NCBI GenBank assembly: GCA_964447285.1
Contig: CAYURO010000001.1
Location: 124,001-188,000, forward strand
Origin: CAJBNH01 sp964447285
GTDB lineage: Bacteria > Myxococcota_A > UBA9042
DNA length: 64,000 bases
Direction: 5' to 3'
Within the stretch, counting starts at the first letter, position 1; every line of letters starts with the position of its first letter. Below, piece by piece: positions 45,500 to 53,869 of the stretch. The notes under the pieces are model-generated. The model did no database searches, was not told the origin of the DNA, and worked only from the letters and a program-made list of their open reading frames with translations. The position numbers were made by a program, and so were the translations under genes.

Positions 45500-45895
45500 T
45501 TAGAGCTGTGCAATCGTCATCCGGTCCAGCACCTTCATCACTTCACGGTTCAGCGTGTCCAGCGGCGAGCGGATGTCGCACTGCGCGAACCGGTGGCACG
45601 CGCCCTCGCCGTCGTTGCACGGCACGAACTGCGACTCGCCGTCCAGCACGCGCACGACCTCAGCGACCGTGATCTGCGACAGGTCCCGCAGCAGCCGATA
45701 GCCGCCCGACTTGCCCATCGTGGCCTCGACCAGACCCGCCTGCGCCAGCTTGGCCAGCACCTTGGGGGTCAGGTCGAGCGGCAGGTGGTTGCGCATCGCA
45801 AGCTCGCGCGCAGACATCGAATCGTTGGGCGGGAGGCTGCCCAGCGCCTTGAGCGCGACCAGTCCGTAATCCGCCTTTTTCGACAGCCGCATCAT
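45500..45895 (-). CDS. iscR: Rrf2-family Fe-S regulator IscR
   Basis: The 131-residue product is a winged-helix regulator of the Rrf2 family. The wing and recognition helix are in KVLAKLAQAGLVEATMGKSGGYRL, and Cys93, Cys100 and Cys106 are spaced like the [2Fe-2S] ligands of IscR (E. coli uses C-x5-C-x5-C; here C-x6-C-x5-C). Cluster-loaded IscR represses the isc operon and apo-IscR acts elsewhere. It heads the operon, with a candidate operator overlapping its promoter. Other Rrf2 proteins (NsrR, CymR) are less likely, given the place. Confidence 0.93.
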   Translation of the reverse strand: MMRLSKKADYGLVALKALGSLPPNDSMSARELAMRNHLPLDLTPKVLAKLAQAGLVEATMGKSGGYRLLRDLSQITVAEVVRVLDGESQFVPCNDGEGACHRFAQCDIRSPLDTLNREVMKVLDRMTIAQL

Positions 45896-45945
45896 TCGCT
45901 TGCCTGCCTCCCGGTGGTTCGTATGCGAACGTTCGTTCGGTACTC

Positions 45946-45974
45946 TTGAAGTCTGACCAAACTAGTCGTACTTT
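45946..45974 (+). promoter_or_regulatory. Candidate promoter of mrp, overlapping the isc promoter
   Basis: On the plus strand TTGAAG (45946-45951) and TACTTT (45969-45974) are 17 bases apart, directed at mrp. The -10 occupies the same bases, on the other strand, as the -10 of the isc promoter. The candidate IscR site lies in the spacer. Confidence 0.45.
45955..45967. promoter_or_regulatory. Candidate IscR operator (GACC-AAACT-AGTC)
   Basis: GACCAAACTAGTC has the size and symmetry of the E. coli IscR type 1 core (GACT-N5-AGTC as I recall it), with one arm mismatch. It covers the predicted isc transcript start and the spacer of the mrp promoter. A 10-base palindrome, CGAACGTTCG, lies further downstream in the isc leader at 45926-45935. 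Confidence 0.5.
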
Positions 45975-45998
45975 AGGGACGCTCCGCCGGGTTGTCAA
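45970..45998 (-). promoter_or_regulatory. Promoter of the isc operon
   Basis: On the minus strand TTGACA (45998-45993, a perfect -35) and TAAAGT (45975-45970) are 17 bases apart. The predicted start is near 45963, giving a leader of about 70 bases to the iscR ATG. This is the closest match to the sigma-70 consensus in the window. Confidence 0.65.
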
Positions 45999-46039
45999 CG
46001 AGAGGCGGATCCAGGACCCCACGAACAGGAGACAGCAGG

Positions 46040-47152
46040 ATGACGGCGACGGCAGAACAGGTGCGGGCGGCGCTCGCGACGGTGGTAGAACCCGATCTGG
46101 GCATGGATCTCGTGGCGGCCCGGTTGGTGCGCGGCGTTGAGGTCTCCGATGGGACAGCCAAGGTGCGCGTGGCCTTGACGACACCGGCCCACCCACGTCA
46201 GGCGCAGCTGCGACAAGCGGTTGATCAGGCGGTGCTCGGTGTTGCAGGCATTGACGCTGTCGAGCTGACGCTGGCCGCCGACCCACCCGAGCTTCAAGAC
46301 AAGCTCGGTCCCGTGCGCCATGTCATCGGGATCGGTGCGGGCAAGGGCGGCGTGGGCAAGTCGACCGTCGCCGTCAATCTGGCGCTGGCGCTCTCGCAAG
46401 CCGGCGCCAAGGTTGGCCTGCTGGACGCCGACATCTACGGCCCCAGCGTGCCGATCATGTTGGGGTTGCGGGACGCCAAGCCGGCCGTGAATGCCGCGCG
46501 CAAGATCGTTCCGGCTGAGCGCTATGGCCTGAAGTGCATCTCGATTGGCTTCATGATCGACGAAGACACCGCTGTCGCGTGGCGTGGTCCCATGGTCGCG
46601 CGTGCCGTCACGCAGTTTATCGAGGACGTAGCCTGGGGAGAGTTGGACTACCTGGTCGTCGACCTTCCCCCCGGCACCGGCGACATCATCCTCAGCCTCT
46701 GCCAAGCCATTCCGCTGTCGGGCGCCATCGTCGTCACCACGCCGCAGGACGTGGCGTTCGCGGACGTGCTGCGCGCGGTCAAGATGTTCGGGATGCTCAA
46801 CGTTGAGATGATCGGTCTGGTCGAGAACATGGCGTACTTTCACTGCCCAGATAACGGCAAGGATTACCCGATCTTCGGGCCAAGCCACACCGCCGCCCAC
46901 GCCGAAAAGCACGGCCTGCAGCTGCTTGGGTCGCTGCCCCTCGACATGGCCGTGTCGCCCAACGCCGACGCGGGCCGCCCGATCGTGGTCGCCGAGCCGA
47001 ACTCGCAGCAGGCGACGATGTACCGCGAGATGGCGGGTCTGGTGGCGACCAAGCAGGCCCGGATGGCGTTCGCCAAAGCGGAAAAGGCAAACGCGGGCAA
47101 GGGCTTCTTCACGACCCGTCCGACAGGCGTTCCGGCTCCACACAAGTCCTAG
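46040..47152 (+). CDS. mrp: Mrp/NBP35-family iron-sulfur cluster carrier ATPase
   Basis: The 370-residue product has an N-terminal MIP18/DUF59 domain (residues 5-80) and a P-loop domain with the deviant Walker A GKGGVGKS at 101-108, Walker B DYLVVDLPPGTGD and VVTTPQDVAFADV. Family members hold a [4Fe-4S] cluster between subunits with a C-x-x-C; here the site reads YFHCPDNGKDYPIFG, with Cys269 present and Asn272 in place of the second cysteine. It donates clusters to apo-proteins such as complex I subunits. It is divergent from iscR. A GGAGAC ribosome site precedes the ATG at 46040. Confidence 0.92.
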   Translation: MTATAEQVRAALATVVEPDLGMDLVAARLVRGVEVSDGTAKVRVALTTPAHPRQAQLRQAVDQAVLGVAGIDAVELTLAADPPELQDKLGPVRHVIGIGAGKGGVGKSTVAVNLALALSQAGAKVGLLDADIYGPSVPIMLGLRDAKPAVNAARKIVPAERYGLKCISIGFMIDEDTAVAWRGPMVARAVTQFIEDVAWGELDYLVVDLPPGTGDIILSLCQAIPLSGAIVVTTPQDVAFADVLRAVKMFGMLNVEMIGLVENMAYFHCPDNGKDYPIFGPSHTAAHAEKHGLQLLGSLPLDMAVSPNADAGRPIVVAEPNSQQATMYREMAGLVATKQARMAFAKAEKANAGKGFFTTRPTGVPAPHKS

Positions 47153-47155
47153 AAC

Positions 47156-49588
47156 TTACTCGTCATCTCGATCTTCCACGGGTCTCTGCACCGGTGGCAG
47201 CGCATCCGGCGGCAGCACTGGATCGTCGGCGGGCTCCAGTGCCTCGTCGCGTACGGCTTCGGCGCCCATCTCGGGGTCAACCGCAGGCGGCAGACCCGCG
47301 ACCGGACCGGCCAGCACGTGCGGCAGGCGGGGCAGCGGGTGCACGGGAACGCGTTCCAGACCGTCGCGCATGAAGTCCGTCCAGATGGGGACGGCAAGCG
47401 TGCCGCCCGAGCCTTTGGGCAGCGGCTTGCGGTCGTCGTGTCCCACCCAGATGCCGGCGCACAACTCTGCGGAAAAACCGACGAACCAAGCGTCACGGCT
47501 GCCGTTTGAGGTGCCGGTCTTCCCCGCGACGGGGCGCCCCACCTTGCTGGCCCCACGCCCGCTGCCCGTGCGCACGACCTCACCCAGCATGTCCGTCAGG
47601 GCGCGGGTGACCTCGGGTTCAACTACGCGCGTGCCAAGCTCGCGGGCGGCCAGAAACACGTCGCGGCCGGTGCGGTCGACGATACGGGTCACGAGGATCG
47701 GCGCGGCGACCCGACCCTCTGCTGCCAAGGTCGCATAGGCGTTGGTTAATTCCAGCAGGGACACGCTCGATGCCCCCAGCGCCAGTGGCAAGCCGACGGT
47801 CAGCGGGCTATTCACGCCCATACGCTTGGCGAATGAGGCGACGCGCTGCGGGCCGACTTGGGCGGCGACGGCGACGGCGATCGAGTTGATGGACTGCGCC
47901 AAAGCGTTGCGCAGCGAGTGCGCTTGGCCGTCGAAGTGGCCGCTGTAGTTGCGCGGGGTCCAAGCCCGGCCGGTACCGGTGTAGGTGCGCTGCTCGTCGC
48001 GGAACTCAGTTTCCGGTGTCACCATCTGGGCTTCCAAAGCAGCACCGTAGACGAAGGTCTTGAAGGTCGACCCCGGTTGCCGACGGGCCAGCAGTGCTCG
48101 GTCGAACGGGTGCAACGTGAAGTCGTCGCCGCCGACCAGCGCCCGCACCAACCGCGTCTCAGGCTCCATCGCCACCAGCGCGACCTGCGGCCCCATCTCG
48201 GGCGACAGCAGGATCTCACCGTCATGCTTCTCACGGATCGAGATCCGCAGCAGGTCTCCACGCGTCCACTTGGGCAGCTCGCCAGCGTCTGCTGGCGGCG
48301 GCGTCAATGCGGGCTGCGGACCGGGCACACGCGCAGGCTCAGGCACCCGATATCGTTCCGCGGCCTTGTACGGCAGCCAGCCTTGCGCCGTCCCAAGGTC
48401 GAGCTGCCATGCCTTGCGTTTCTCGTCCGCCCCCACCACCACGCCCAGCAGGACTCGACCGGCGGCGGGCGTGGGTTGCTGGCTTCGCAGCCGCGTCAGT
48501 CCGTCGGCGAGTTCAATCTCATTCGCATAGGACTTCAGGGGCTTGGCGCTCTCATACTGTTTGTCCAGGTTTGTCAGTCCGGTCCGCACCGCAAGCTCGG
48601 CGGCCCGCTGCAGCTCGGTGTCCAACGCGACTTCAATCCGCAACCCGCCGTACAGCAAGGCTTCCTGATCGACCTTCTGCAGCACCTCGCGACGCACGGC
48701 TTCGACAAACCACGGCCCCACGCGCTGGATCGGGTCGTGGCTGGCGGTCGGCAGCGGCTCTGCCTCAGCGCGTTCGAGGTCCGCGGCGGTGATGTAGCCG
48801 TTTTCCTGCATTTGCTTGAGCACATACGAGCGCCGCGTCCGGGCGTTGTCCGGATGCCGCAGCGGCGAGAAGCGGGCGGGGCTGTTGATGATGCCCGCCA
48901 GCAGTGCCGCCTGCGCGACGTCGATCTCGCTGACGGAGCGGCCGAAGTAGAAGCGCGCCGCCTCCTCGGCCCCATAACGCCCGTGGCCGAAGTAGATCTC
49001 GTTGGCGTACAGCGTCAGGATCTCGTTCTTCTCCAACCGTTCTTCGAGCTTGCGGGCCAGCACCAGCTCTCGCAGCTTGCGCAGGACCGACTTTTCGCTG
49101 CTGAGGAATCGCGTTTTGGCGAACTGCTGCGTGATGGTCGACGCGCCCTGCTTCATCTTTCCGGTGGTCAGGTCGACCCAGATGGCGCGGGCGATGCCGA
49201 CGAAGTCCAGTCCCGGGTGGCTGAAGAAGGCAGCATCCTCTGCACACACAAGGGCATAGCGCATCGTGTCGGGAATGCGTTCCTGCGGGACGACGGTGCG
49301 GATCTCTTCGCCGAACTGGGCGATCACCTCGCCGCCGGCCGCGTGCACCCGCGACGACTCGCGGGCGATCTGCCGGTACGCCTGAAACGAAAAGACGTCG
49401 GGCAGGCTCGCGTCGATCCACAGCCAGCCCAGCGCACCCGCGCCAAGGGCCAACGCGGAGAGCACCAGCAAGGCCGCGAAGATTCGGACGAAACACCCGA
49501 CCTTGGAGCGTCCGACCGTGCCTGCGGCGGGCACTCGGGGGCGCTCGACGGGTTTGGGCGGGGCAGGGCGTTCAGCGGGTGCAGTCAT
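47156..49588 (-). CDS. Class A penicillin-binding protein (PBP1A type)
   Basis: The 810-residue product is anchored by a helix at about 33-58 (FVRIFAALLVLSALALGAGALGWLWI). The GT51 domain (residues about 65-250) has the catalytic glutamate in EDAAFFSHPGLDFVG and QGASTITQQFAKTRF. An OB-like insertion with Pro-rich loops follows. The transpeptidase has the SXXK motif in RQPGSTFKTF (Ser507, Lys510), SIN in SINSIAVAVA, and KTGTSN. The tail is Pro/Asp/Glu-rich. It polymerises and cross-links peptidoglycan in the periplasm. Its stop lies four bases from the mrp stop, which is convergent. Confidence 0.95.
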   Translation of the reverse strand: MTAPAERPAPPKPVERPRVPAAGTVGRSKVGCFVRIFAALLVLSALALGAGALGWLWIDASLPDVFSFQAYRQIARESSRVHAAGGEVIAQFGEEIRTVVPQERIPDTMRYALVCAEDAAFFSHPGLDFVGIARAIWVDLTTGKMKQGASTITQQFAKTRFLSSEKSVLRKLRELVLARKLEERLEKNEILTLYANEIYFGHGRYGAEEAARFYFGRSVSEIDVAQAALLAGIINSPARFSPLRHPDNARTRRSYVLKQMQENGYITAADLERAEAEPLPTASHDPIQRVGPWFVEAVRREVLQKVDQEALLYGGLRIEVALDTELQRAAELAVRTGLTNLDKQYESAKPLKSYANEIELADGLTRLRSQQPTPAAGRVLLGVVVGADEKRKAWQLDLGTAQGWLPYKAAERYRVPEPARVPGPQPALTPPPADAGELPKWTRGDLLRISIREKHDGEILLSPEMGPQVALVAMEPETRLVRALVGGDDFTLHPFDRALLARRQPGSTFKTFVYGAALEAQMVTPETEFRDEQRTYTGTGRAWTPRNYSGHFDGQAHSLRNALAQSINSIAVAVAAQVGPQRVASFAKRMGVNSPLTVGLPLALGASSVSLLELTNAYATLAAEGRVAAPILVTRIVDRTGRDVFLAARELGTRVVEPEVTRALTDMLGEVVRTGSGRGASKVGRPVAGKTGTSNGSRDAWFVGFSAELCAGIWVGHDDRKPLPKGSGGTLAVPIWTDFMRDGLERVPVHPLPRLPHVLAGPVAGLPPAVDPEMGAEAVRDEALEPADDPVLPPDALPPVQRPVEDRDDE

Positions 49589-49655
49589 CGCCAGCGAGTG
49601 TAGGCGAGGACGCGGTCGCCCGCGAATCCTTCCTCAGGTCCAGCGGCATGGGGGG

Positions 49656-50438
49656 TCAGTCGGGCAGGAGGTCGACCCGGAACAGCAGCGTGCCGATCAT
49701 CAGCTCGTCGCGGTTTTCCAGCTCCATCGGCAGGTGTTTGGCCCGCAGGAATGTGCCGTTCAGGCTGCCCACATCGGTGACCTGAACCTCACCATCCACC
49801 ACTTCCAGTCGGAGGTGGCGGCCGCTCATGTAGCGATCGAGCGGGAACGACAGGTCGCAATTCTCGCGCCCGACGGTCAGGACCTCACCATCGGTCGAGG
49901 CCACCCGTCCCGGAAGGCCACCTGCCAGCAGCTGGGTGACGTGCAGGTGCGGCGGCGGCAACGGCGTGCCGAAGACCTCGGCAGGGGCGTCGGACGAGAC
50001 GGCCTCTCCGGGCGCTCGGTCACCCAGTCGCACCAGCAGGTACTGCTCGCCGGCAAACAAAACGGTGCCGGAAGGCACGCGATCGGGCTCGTGAATCCGG
50101 TGGAAGCACCCGCTGCGTCCAGAGGATTCGACCAGTTGCAGAGTGGCGCCGCGGCGCTCAAAGACGGCGTGATGCGTGCTGAGGATCGGGTCGCTGGGAA
50201 ATGCGAGGTCTCCCGACTTGCCGATGACCGTGCGGCCCGGGGCCAGATCGTGGCGCGTGCCTTCGGCCACGGCGCCGCGCAGCACGACAAGCCGGACCGT
50301 CCCGACAGCGGCGGCGACAGGCGCTGGACCGCTAGGGGGGGGAGGCACGGCAGAGCGCAAGGCGCTGCCGCACCGGCCGCAGAACTGGTAGGCCTCGGGC
50401 CAGCTGGCACTGCAATGGCTGCAAACGATCTGGGACAT
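49656..50438 (-). CDS. Zinc-ribbon protein with two FHA-like domains
   Basis: The 260-residue product starts with a zinc ribbon (VCSHCSASWPEAYQFCGRCG, four cysteines in C-x2-C pairs). Two FHA-like domains follow, the first (residues about 45-140) with VIGKSGDLAFPSDPILSTHHAVFERR and the second (about 170-258) with LTVGRENCDLSFPLDRYMSGRHLRLEV and DVGSLNGTFLRAK. The second has the intact G-R, S-x-x-H and N-G signature of phosphothreonine binding; the first has G-K and S-x-x-H but no N-G. It is probably a soluble adaptor for Ser/Thr kinase signalling. The ribosome site is weak. Confidence 0.85.
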   Translation of the reverse strand: MSQIVCSHCSASWPEAYQFCGRCGSALRSAVPPPPSGPAPVAAAVGTVRLVVLRGAVAEGTRHDLAPGRTVIGKSGDLAFPSDPILSTHHAVFERRGATLQLVESSGRSGCFHRIHEPDRVPSGTVLFAGEQYLLVRLGDRAPGEAVSSDAPAEVFGTPLPPPHLHVTQLLAGGLPGRVASTDGEVLTVGRENCDLSFPLDRYMSGRHLRLEVVDGEVQVTDVGSLNGTFLRAKHLPMELENRDELMIGTLLFRVDLLPD

Positions 50439-50462
50439 GGCGTGGTTCCCGGTCTGGACCGC

Positions 50463-51953
50463 TTACTTGGCGGCACCCTTGGCGGCCTTCTCCTTGTCAC
50501 GCGCGATCTTTTCGGTCGCGCGCTCCTCGGCATACGCGGCCAACACCTTGCCGCGACGGTCGAAGCTGTAGCTGGCGTAGTTCTTGCGCCACTTCGCGGT
50601 GTCGGCATCGATCTTGCCCTCGGCAAGCAGGGCGTCCTGAACGCGCAGGTAATCGACCACCTCCGCGAAGACGGCGGCGAGGTCCGACACGCCCATGTTC
50701 GAGCCCACCGGAGGAACGATGATGGGGTCGACCAATGCCTTGTCGTCCTTGCGGTAATTCTTCAACAGCGCGAGCGAGGCGTCGTCGCCCAGCGTGGTCA
50801 GGCAGCGCAGGGCCAACACACGCTCGATGACGCGGGGGCTGGCGAGCGAGGCCTCAAACAGCGGCCGCACCTTCTCGATGCCCAGCGGCTTGATGTCCAT
50901 GGCGCACAGGTCGGTCATCATCAGCTTCACGTCACTGTTGGCGAGCTCTTCCAGGCCGTAGTTGCGGTCATCCGGCAGCTTGGCCAGAACTTCCTTCAAC
51001 CCCTCCAACCCGCTGTAGGCCAGGAACATCTGCGCGGCCCACCAGCGGTCGTCGCAGTTCTTGCCGATCAGCAGCTTGGTGATGGCGGGCTTGAGCTTGT
51101 CGCCGCCCCAGGCCTGCTTGATCTGCGCCTTGGCTGATTCACCTTCCGTCCACTGGATCGCGGCGGCAATCGCGAGCTTGGCGGCCCCTTGGTCGTCCGG
51201 GTGGCTGCTGGCGCCGCGGGTCTCGTAGAGCTCGAGGAAGTACAGGAAGCCTTCAAGGCTGTCGGTGCCCTGAATGGCAGCCAGATCGCCCTCCGTGACC
51301 TTGATGTCCTTCTTCAGCTTGTGGTAGCGGCGCATGCCGTCGATCAGGGCCTTCTTGGACGCAGGGGTCTTCAGGGCGACCAACATGCCCACCACGCCGT
51401 CGCGGGCGATGGCCTTGCTCAGCATGATCTCGGCGCCGGGAATGCCCTCGTCGCCCAGCTGCTCGAGCTCGTCGGGACGCAACTTCTGGCCCAGCTTCTC
51501 CGTGATGCGGGCTGCGGGGTCGTCGAGGCTCATGTCGGCAAACGCCCAGTCGGCGATCACCTTGCGGATCGCAGGCTTCTTGGCGTCGGGCAGGACGCTG
51601 AGCAGATCGAACAGCACCCGCTTGGCGTGGCCCTGCTTCTTGACGTTCGGGTTCTCGAGCATCTTCTTCAGCGCCGGCTGCAGACCCAACAGGACTTCGA
51701 CCTGATCCTTGGCCTTGTTGGTCACGCGCAGCGCTTGCGAGGGCTGCCCACCCTCGTCGACCAGAACCTCGACGGCGCGGACGCGCAGACGCAATTCGTT
51801 TGCACTGTCTGCCACAAAGGCGGCCATCTCGTCCCAGCCAGCCTCGTTGTTGCTCCAAAGGCGGAAGTTCTCGTCGGGATCACCCTTGCCGCAACCAATC
51901 ATGGCGGCGAGGGCCAGGGCGACGGCACTCAGGCGAACAGCGGTCGAGCGCAT
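50463..51953 (-). CDS. HEAT-like lipoprotein, function unknown
   Basis: The 496-residue product has a signal ending AMIGC (Cys21 lipid anchor) and then a solenoid of helical pairs resembling HEAT or armadillo repeats (for example GAEIMLSKAIARDGVVGMLVALKT, RVIERVLALRCLTTLGDDASLALLKNYRK). About eight such units can be traced. The tail is Lys/Ala-rich. It is likely a periplasmic protein-interaction scaffold. AGGAG lies seven bases ahead of the ATG at 51953. The FHA gene follows by 24 bp in the same direction. Confidence 0.75.
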   Translation of the reverse strand: MRSTAVRLSAVALALAAMIGCGKGDPDENFRLWSNNEAGWDEMAAFVADSANELRLRVRAVEVLVDEGGQPSQALRVTNKAKDQVEVLLGLQPALKKMLENPNVKKQGHAKRVLFDLLSVLPDAKKPAIRKVIADWAFADMSLDDPAARITEKLGQKLRPDELEQLGDEGIPGAEIMLSKAIARDGVVGMLVALKTPASKKALIDGMRRYHKLKKDIKVTEGDLAAIQGTDSLEGFLYFLELYETRGASSHPDDQGAAKLAIAAAIQWTEGESAKAQIKQAWGGDKLKPAITKLLIGKNCDDRWWAAQMFLAYSGLEGLKEVLAKLPDDRNYGLEELANSDVKLMMTDLCAMDIKPLGIEKVRPLFEASLASPRVIERVLALRCLTTLGDDASLALLKNYRKDDKALVDPIIVPPVGSNMGVSDLAAVFAEVVDYLRVQDALLAEGKIDADTAKWRKNYASYSFDRRGKVLAAYAEERATEKIARDKEKAAKGAAK

Positions 51954-52008
51954 GGCAAGCTCCTGATGGGGTGACGCAGAGAAAGGAAGAGAATGCACAC
52001 AGAAGGGG

Positions 52009-52045
52009 CGTTCGGTGGCCGTTGAGCGCGCCGAACCGAACGGCC
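52009..52045 (-). promoter_or_regulatory. Two mutually exclusive hairpins in the leader of the HEAT-like lipoprotein gene
   Basis: CGTTCGGT (52009-52016) can pair with ACCGAACG (52035-52042), an 8-bp stem. GGCCGTT (52017-52023) can instead pair with AACGGCC (52039-52045), a 7-bp stem. Both use the same bases around 52039-52042, so they exclude each other. They lie about 56 bases upstream of the ATG at 51953, in a 191-bp gap after hflX. No T tract follows. An RNA switch or protein site is possible but not shown. Confidence 0.4.
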
Positions 52046-52144
52046 ATGGTAGTACGAAGCAGATGCGAGGTAAACGCGTGGCGCTTGGGCCAAGAACAAC
52101 TCGACCAGACAGTCGGCTCCCTCCTCCGAGATCAGGGAAGACAC

Positions 52145-53851
52145 TCAGGATTCCAAGGGGCTCCAGGCTGTGGCCAACTCTGGCGCGCCGGACAGGGTTC
52201 GTAGTCTTCGCGCGAAGACCACCCGATCCTCCAGCCGATCGAGCAGCTCTGCCAAGCCCTCACGCGTCACAGCAGACGTGTGCAGCGCCCGATAGCGGCC
52301 GACGAGTTCGCGCACGGTCGCCGGGTCATGCACGTCGTCGCACTTGTTCATCAGCACCAGCTTGGGCTTGTCCCCCAAGTCATGGTCCGCGAGGATCCGC
52401 TCGACGCTCTCCAACTGCTGTTCGACTTGCGCGTGGCTTGCATCGAGCACCAGCAACAGCAGATCGGCGGCCCGGACCTCCTCCAGCGTCGCCTCGAACG
52501 CCCCCAGCAGCTCCTTGGGCAGGTCGCGGATAAAGCCCACGGTGTCGCTGACGACGATGGGCGTCCCCCCCGGAAGCCGGATGCGTCGGGCTGTGGGATC
52601 GAGCGTGGCGAATGCGAGATTCTCCGTAAAGATCGTGGACTTTGCCAGCGCGTTGAGCAGCGACGACTTGCCGACGTTGGTGTAGCCGACCAGCGCCGCC
52701 AGCGCGACTTCGGACTCCGTTCGCCCCTGACGGCGCACCGCTCGGCCCTTCGCCAGCCGCTCCAGATCGTCTTCCAGCCGGTGGATGCGGTCGCGTGCGC
52801 GGCGCCGATCGATCTCGAGCTTGGTCTCGCCGGGTCCCACGCCGCCGATGCCACCGGTCAGGCGCGACAGCGCGTCGTCGCGTTCTCCCAGGCGCGGCAG
52901 GGAGTACCTCAGCTGCGCCAGCTCGACCTGCACCTTGCCGTCCTGACTGCGTGCGCGGCTGGCGAAGATGTCGAGGATCAGCTGGGTCCGGTCCAGCACC
53001 TTCATGTCGGTCTGCTTGGAGATGGCGCGCATCTGGCTGGGCGTCAGCTCGCGATCGAACACCAGCAGGGTTGCGTCCTTCTGCATCGCCCGCAACGAAA
53101 TCTCTGCCAGCTTGCCCGCGCCCAACAGCGTGCGTGGGTCCAGCTCGCGACGGCGCTGGATCACACGTCCGACGACCTCCACACGGGCGGTCCGGGCGAG
53201 TTCCTCCATCTCATCCAGGCGATCTTCGGCATCCGGTAGCGGCTCTGGACCCACGTGAATCAGCAGCGCTGTCTCGCGGGCGTTGACCATCCGGGCCGGT
53301 GGCCGCGTTCGCCCCAGCTGCATCTCCAGCTCGCGCACCAGCTCCGCGCAGTCCAGATCGAAGCCGTGCCAAGCCCGCCCCGGCCACGCGACGGCCGGCT
53401 CGACGCTGCGGTGCGGCTGGTCCTGACGGTCGGCGGCAAGGTGGCCGATGAAGACCAGGTCGGGTTGGTCGCCGTCCAGCGTGATCGCGGCGATCAGGTC
53501 AAGACCCAACCGGACGAGATCGTTCATATCATCGTCGCTCAGCCCCTCGCCCTTGAGGTGGGCGTGGACCAGACGCAGCCCGCGCAGACGGCCCGAGCCT
53601 TGGCCCCAGCGCCCCAGATCCGGCAGCTCGATTTGGTGGTCGTCGCCGACGATGACGTGCGTGACGTGGCCGCCGCGGTCGATCAGCACGCCGATCTGGC
53701 GCTTCAGCCGGGCCGCCATGCCCGTCAGCCGTAGCACCAGCGCCTCGCTGGCCAGCTGCGTGGGATCGGTCAGGTGGTGGGCCAGGCGCTCGATGCCCGC
53801 GCGTTCGGCATGGGCCAAGCCGGCAAGGTTGCCGTGGATCCGGTTGGGCAA
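52145..53851 (-). CDS. hflX: Ribosome-associated GTPase HflX, with extended N-terminal domain
   Basis: The 568-residue product contains the HflX-specific helical domain (ELARTARVEVVGRVIQRRRELDPRTLLGAGKLAEI, then RSQDGKVQVELAQLRYSLPRLG and GGIGGVGPGETKLEIDRRR) and a Ras-like G domain: G1 GYTNVGKSSL, G3 VVSDTVGFIRDLPKELL, G4 NKCDD and G5 TSAV. HflX splits stalled 70S ribosomes under heat or antibiotic stress. About 190 extra N-terminal residues (GNLAGLAHAERAGIERLAHH, VTHVIVGDDHQIELPDLG, LDLIAAITLDGDQPDLVFIGH) precede the usual start; this domain also occurs in some relatives. The FHA, HEAT and PBP1A genes follow on the same strand. Confidence 0.93.
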   Translation of the reverse strand: MPNRIHGNLAGLAHAERAGIERLAHHLTDPTQLASEALVLRLTGMAARLKRQIGVLIDRGGHVTHVIVGDDHQIELPDLGRWGQGSGRLRGLRLVHAHLKGEGLSDDDMNDLVRLGLDLIAAITLDGDQPDLVFIGHLAADRQDQPHRSVEPAVAWPGRAWHGFDLDCAELVRELEMQLGRTRPPARMVNARETALLIHVGPEPLPDAEDRLDEMEELARTARVEVVGRVIQRRRELDPRTLLGAGKLAEISLRAMQKDATLLVFDRELTPSQMRAISKQTDMKVLDRTQLILDIFASRARSQDGKVQVELAQLRYSLPRLGERDDALSRLTGGIGGVGPGETKLEIDRRRARDRIHRLEDDLERLAKGRAVRRQGRTESEVALAALVGYTNVGKSSLLNALAKSTIFTENLAFATLDPTARRIRLPGGTPIVVSDTVGFIRDLPKELLGAFEATLEEVRAADLLLLVLDASHAQVEQQLESVERILADHDLGDKPKLVLMNKCDDVHDPATVRELVGRYRALHTSAVTREGLAELLDRLEDRVVFARRLRTLSGAPELATAWSPLES

Positions 53852-53869
53852 GAGGACTCCGGGCGGGGG

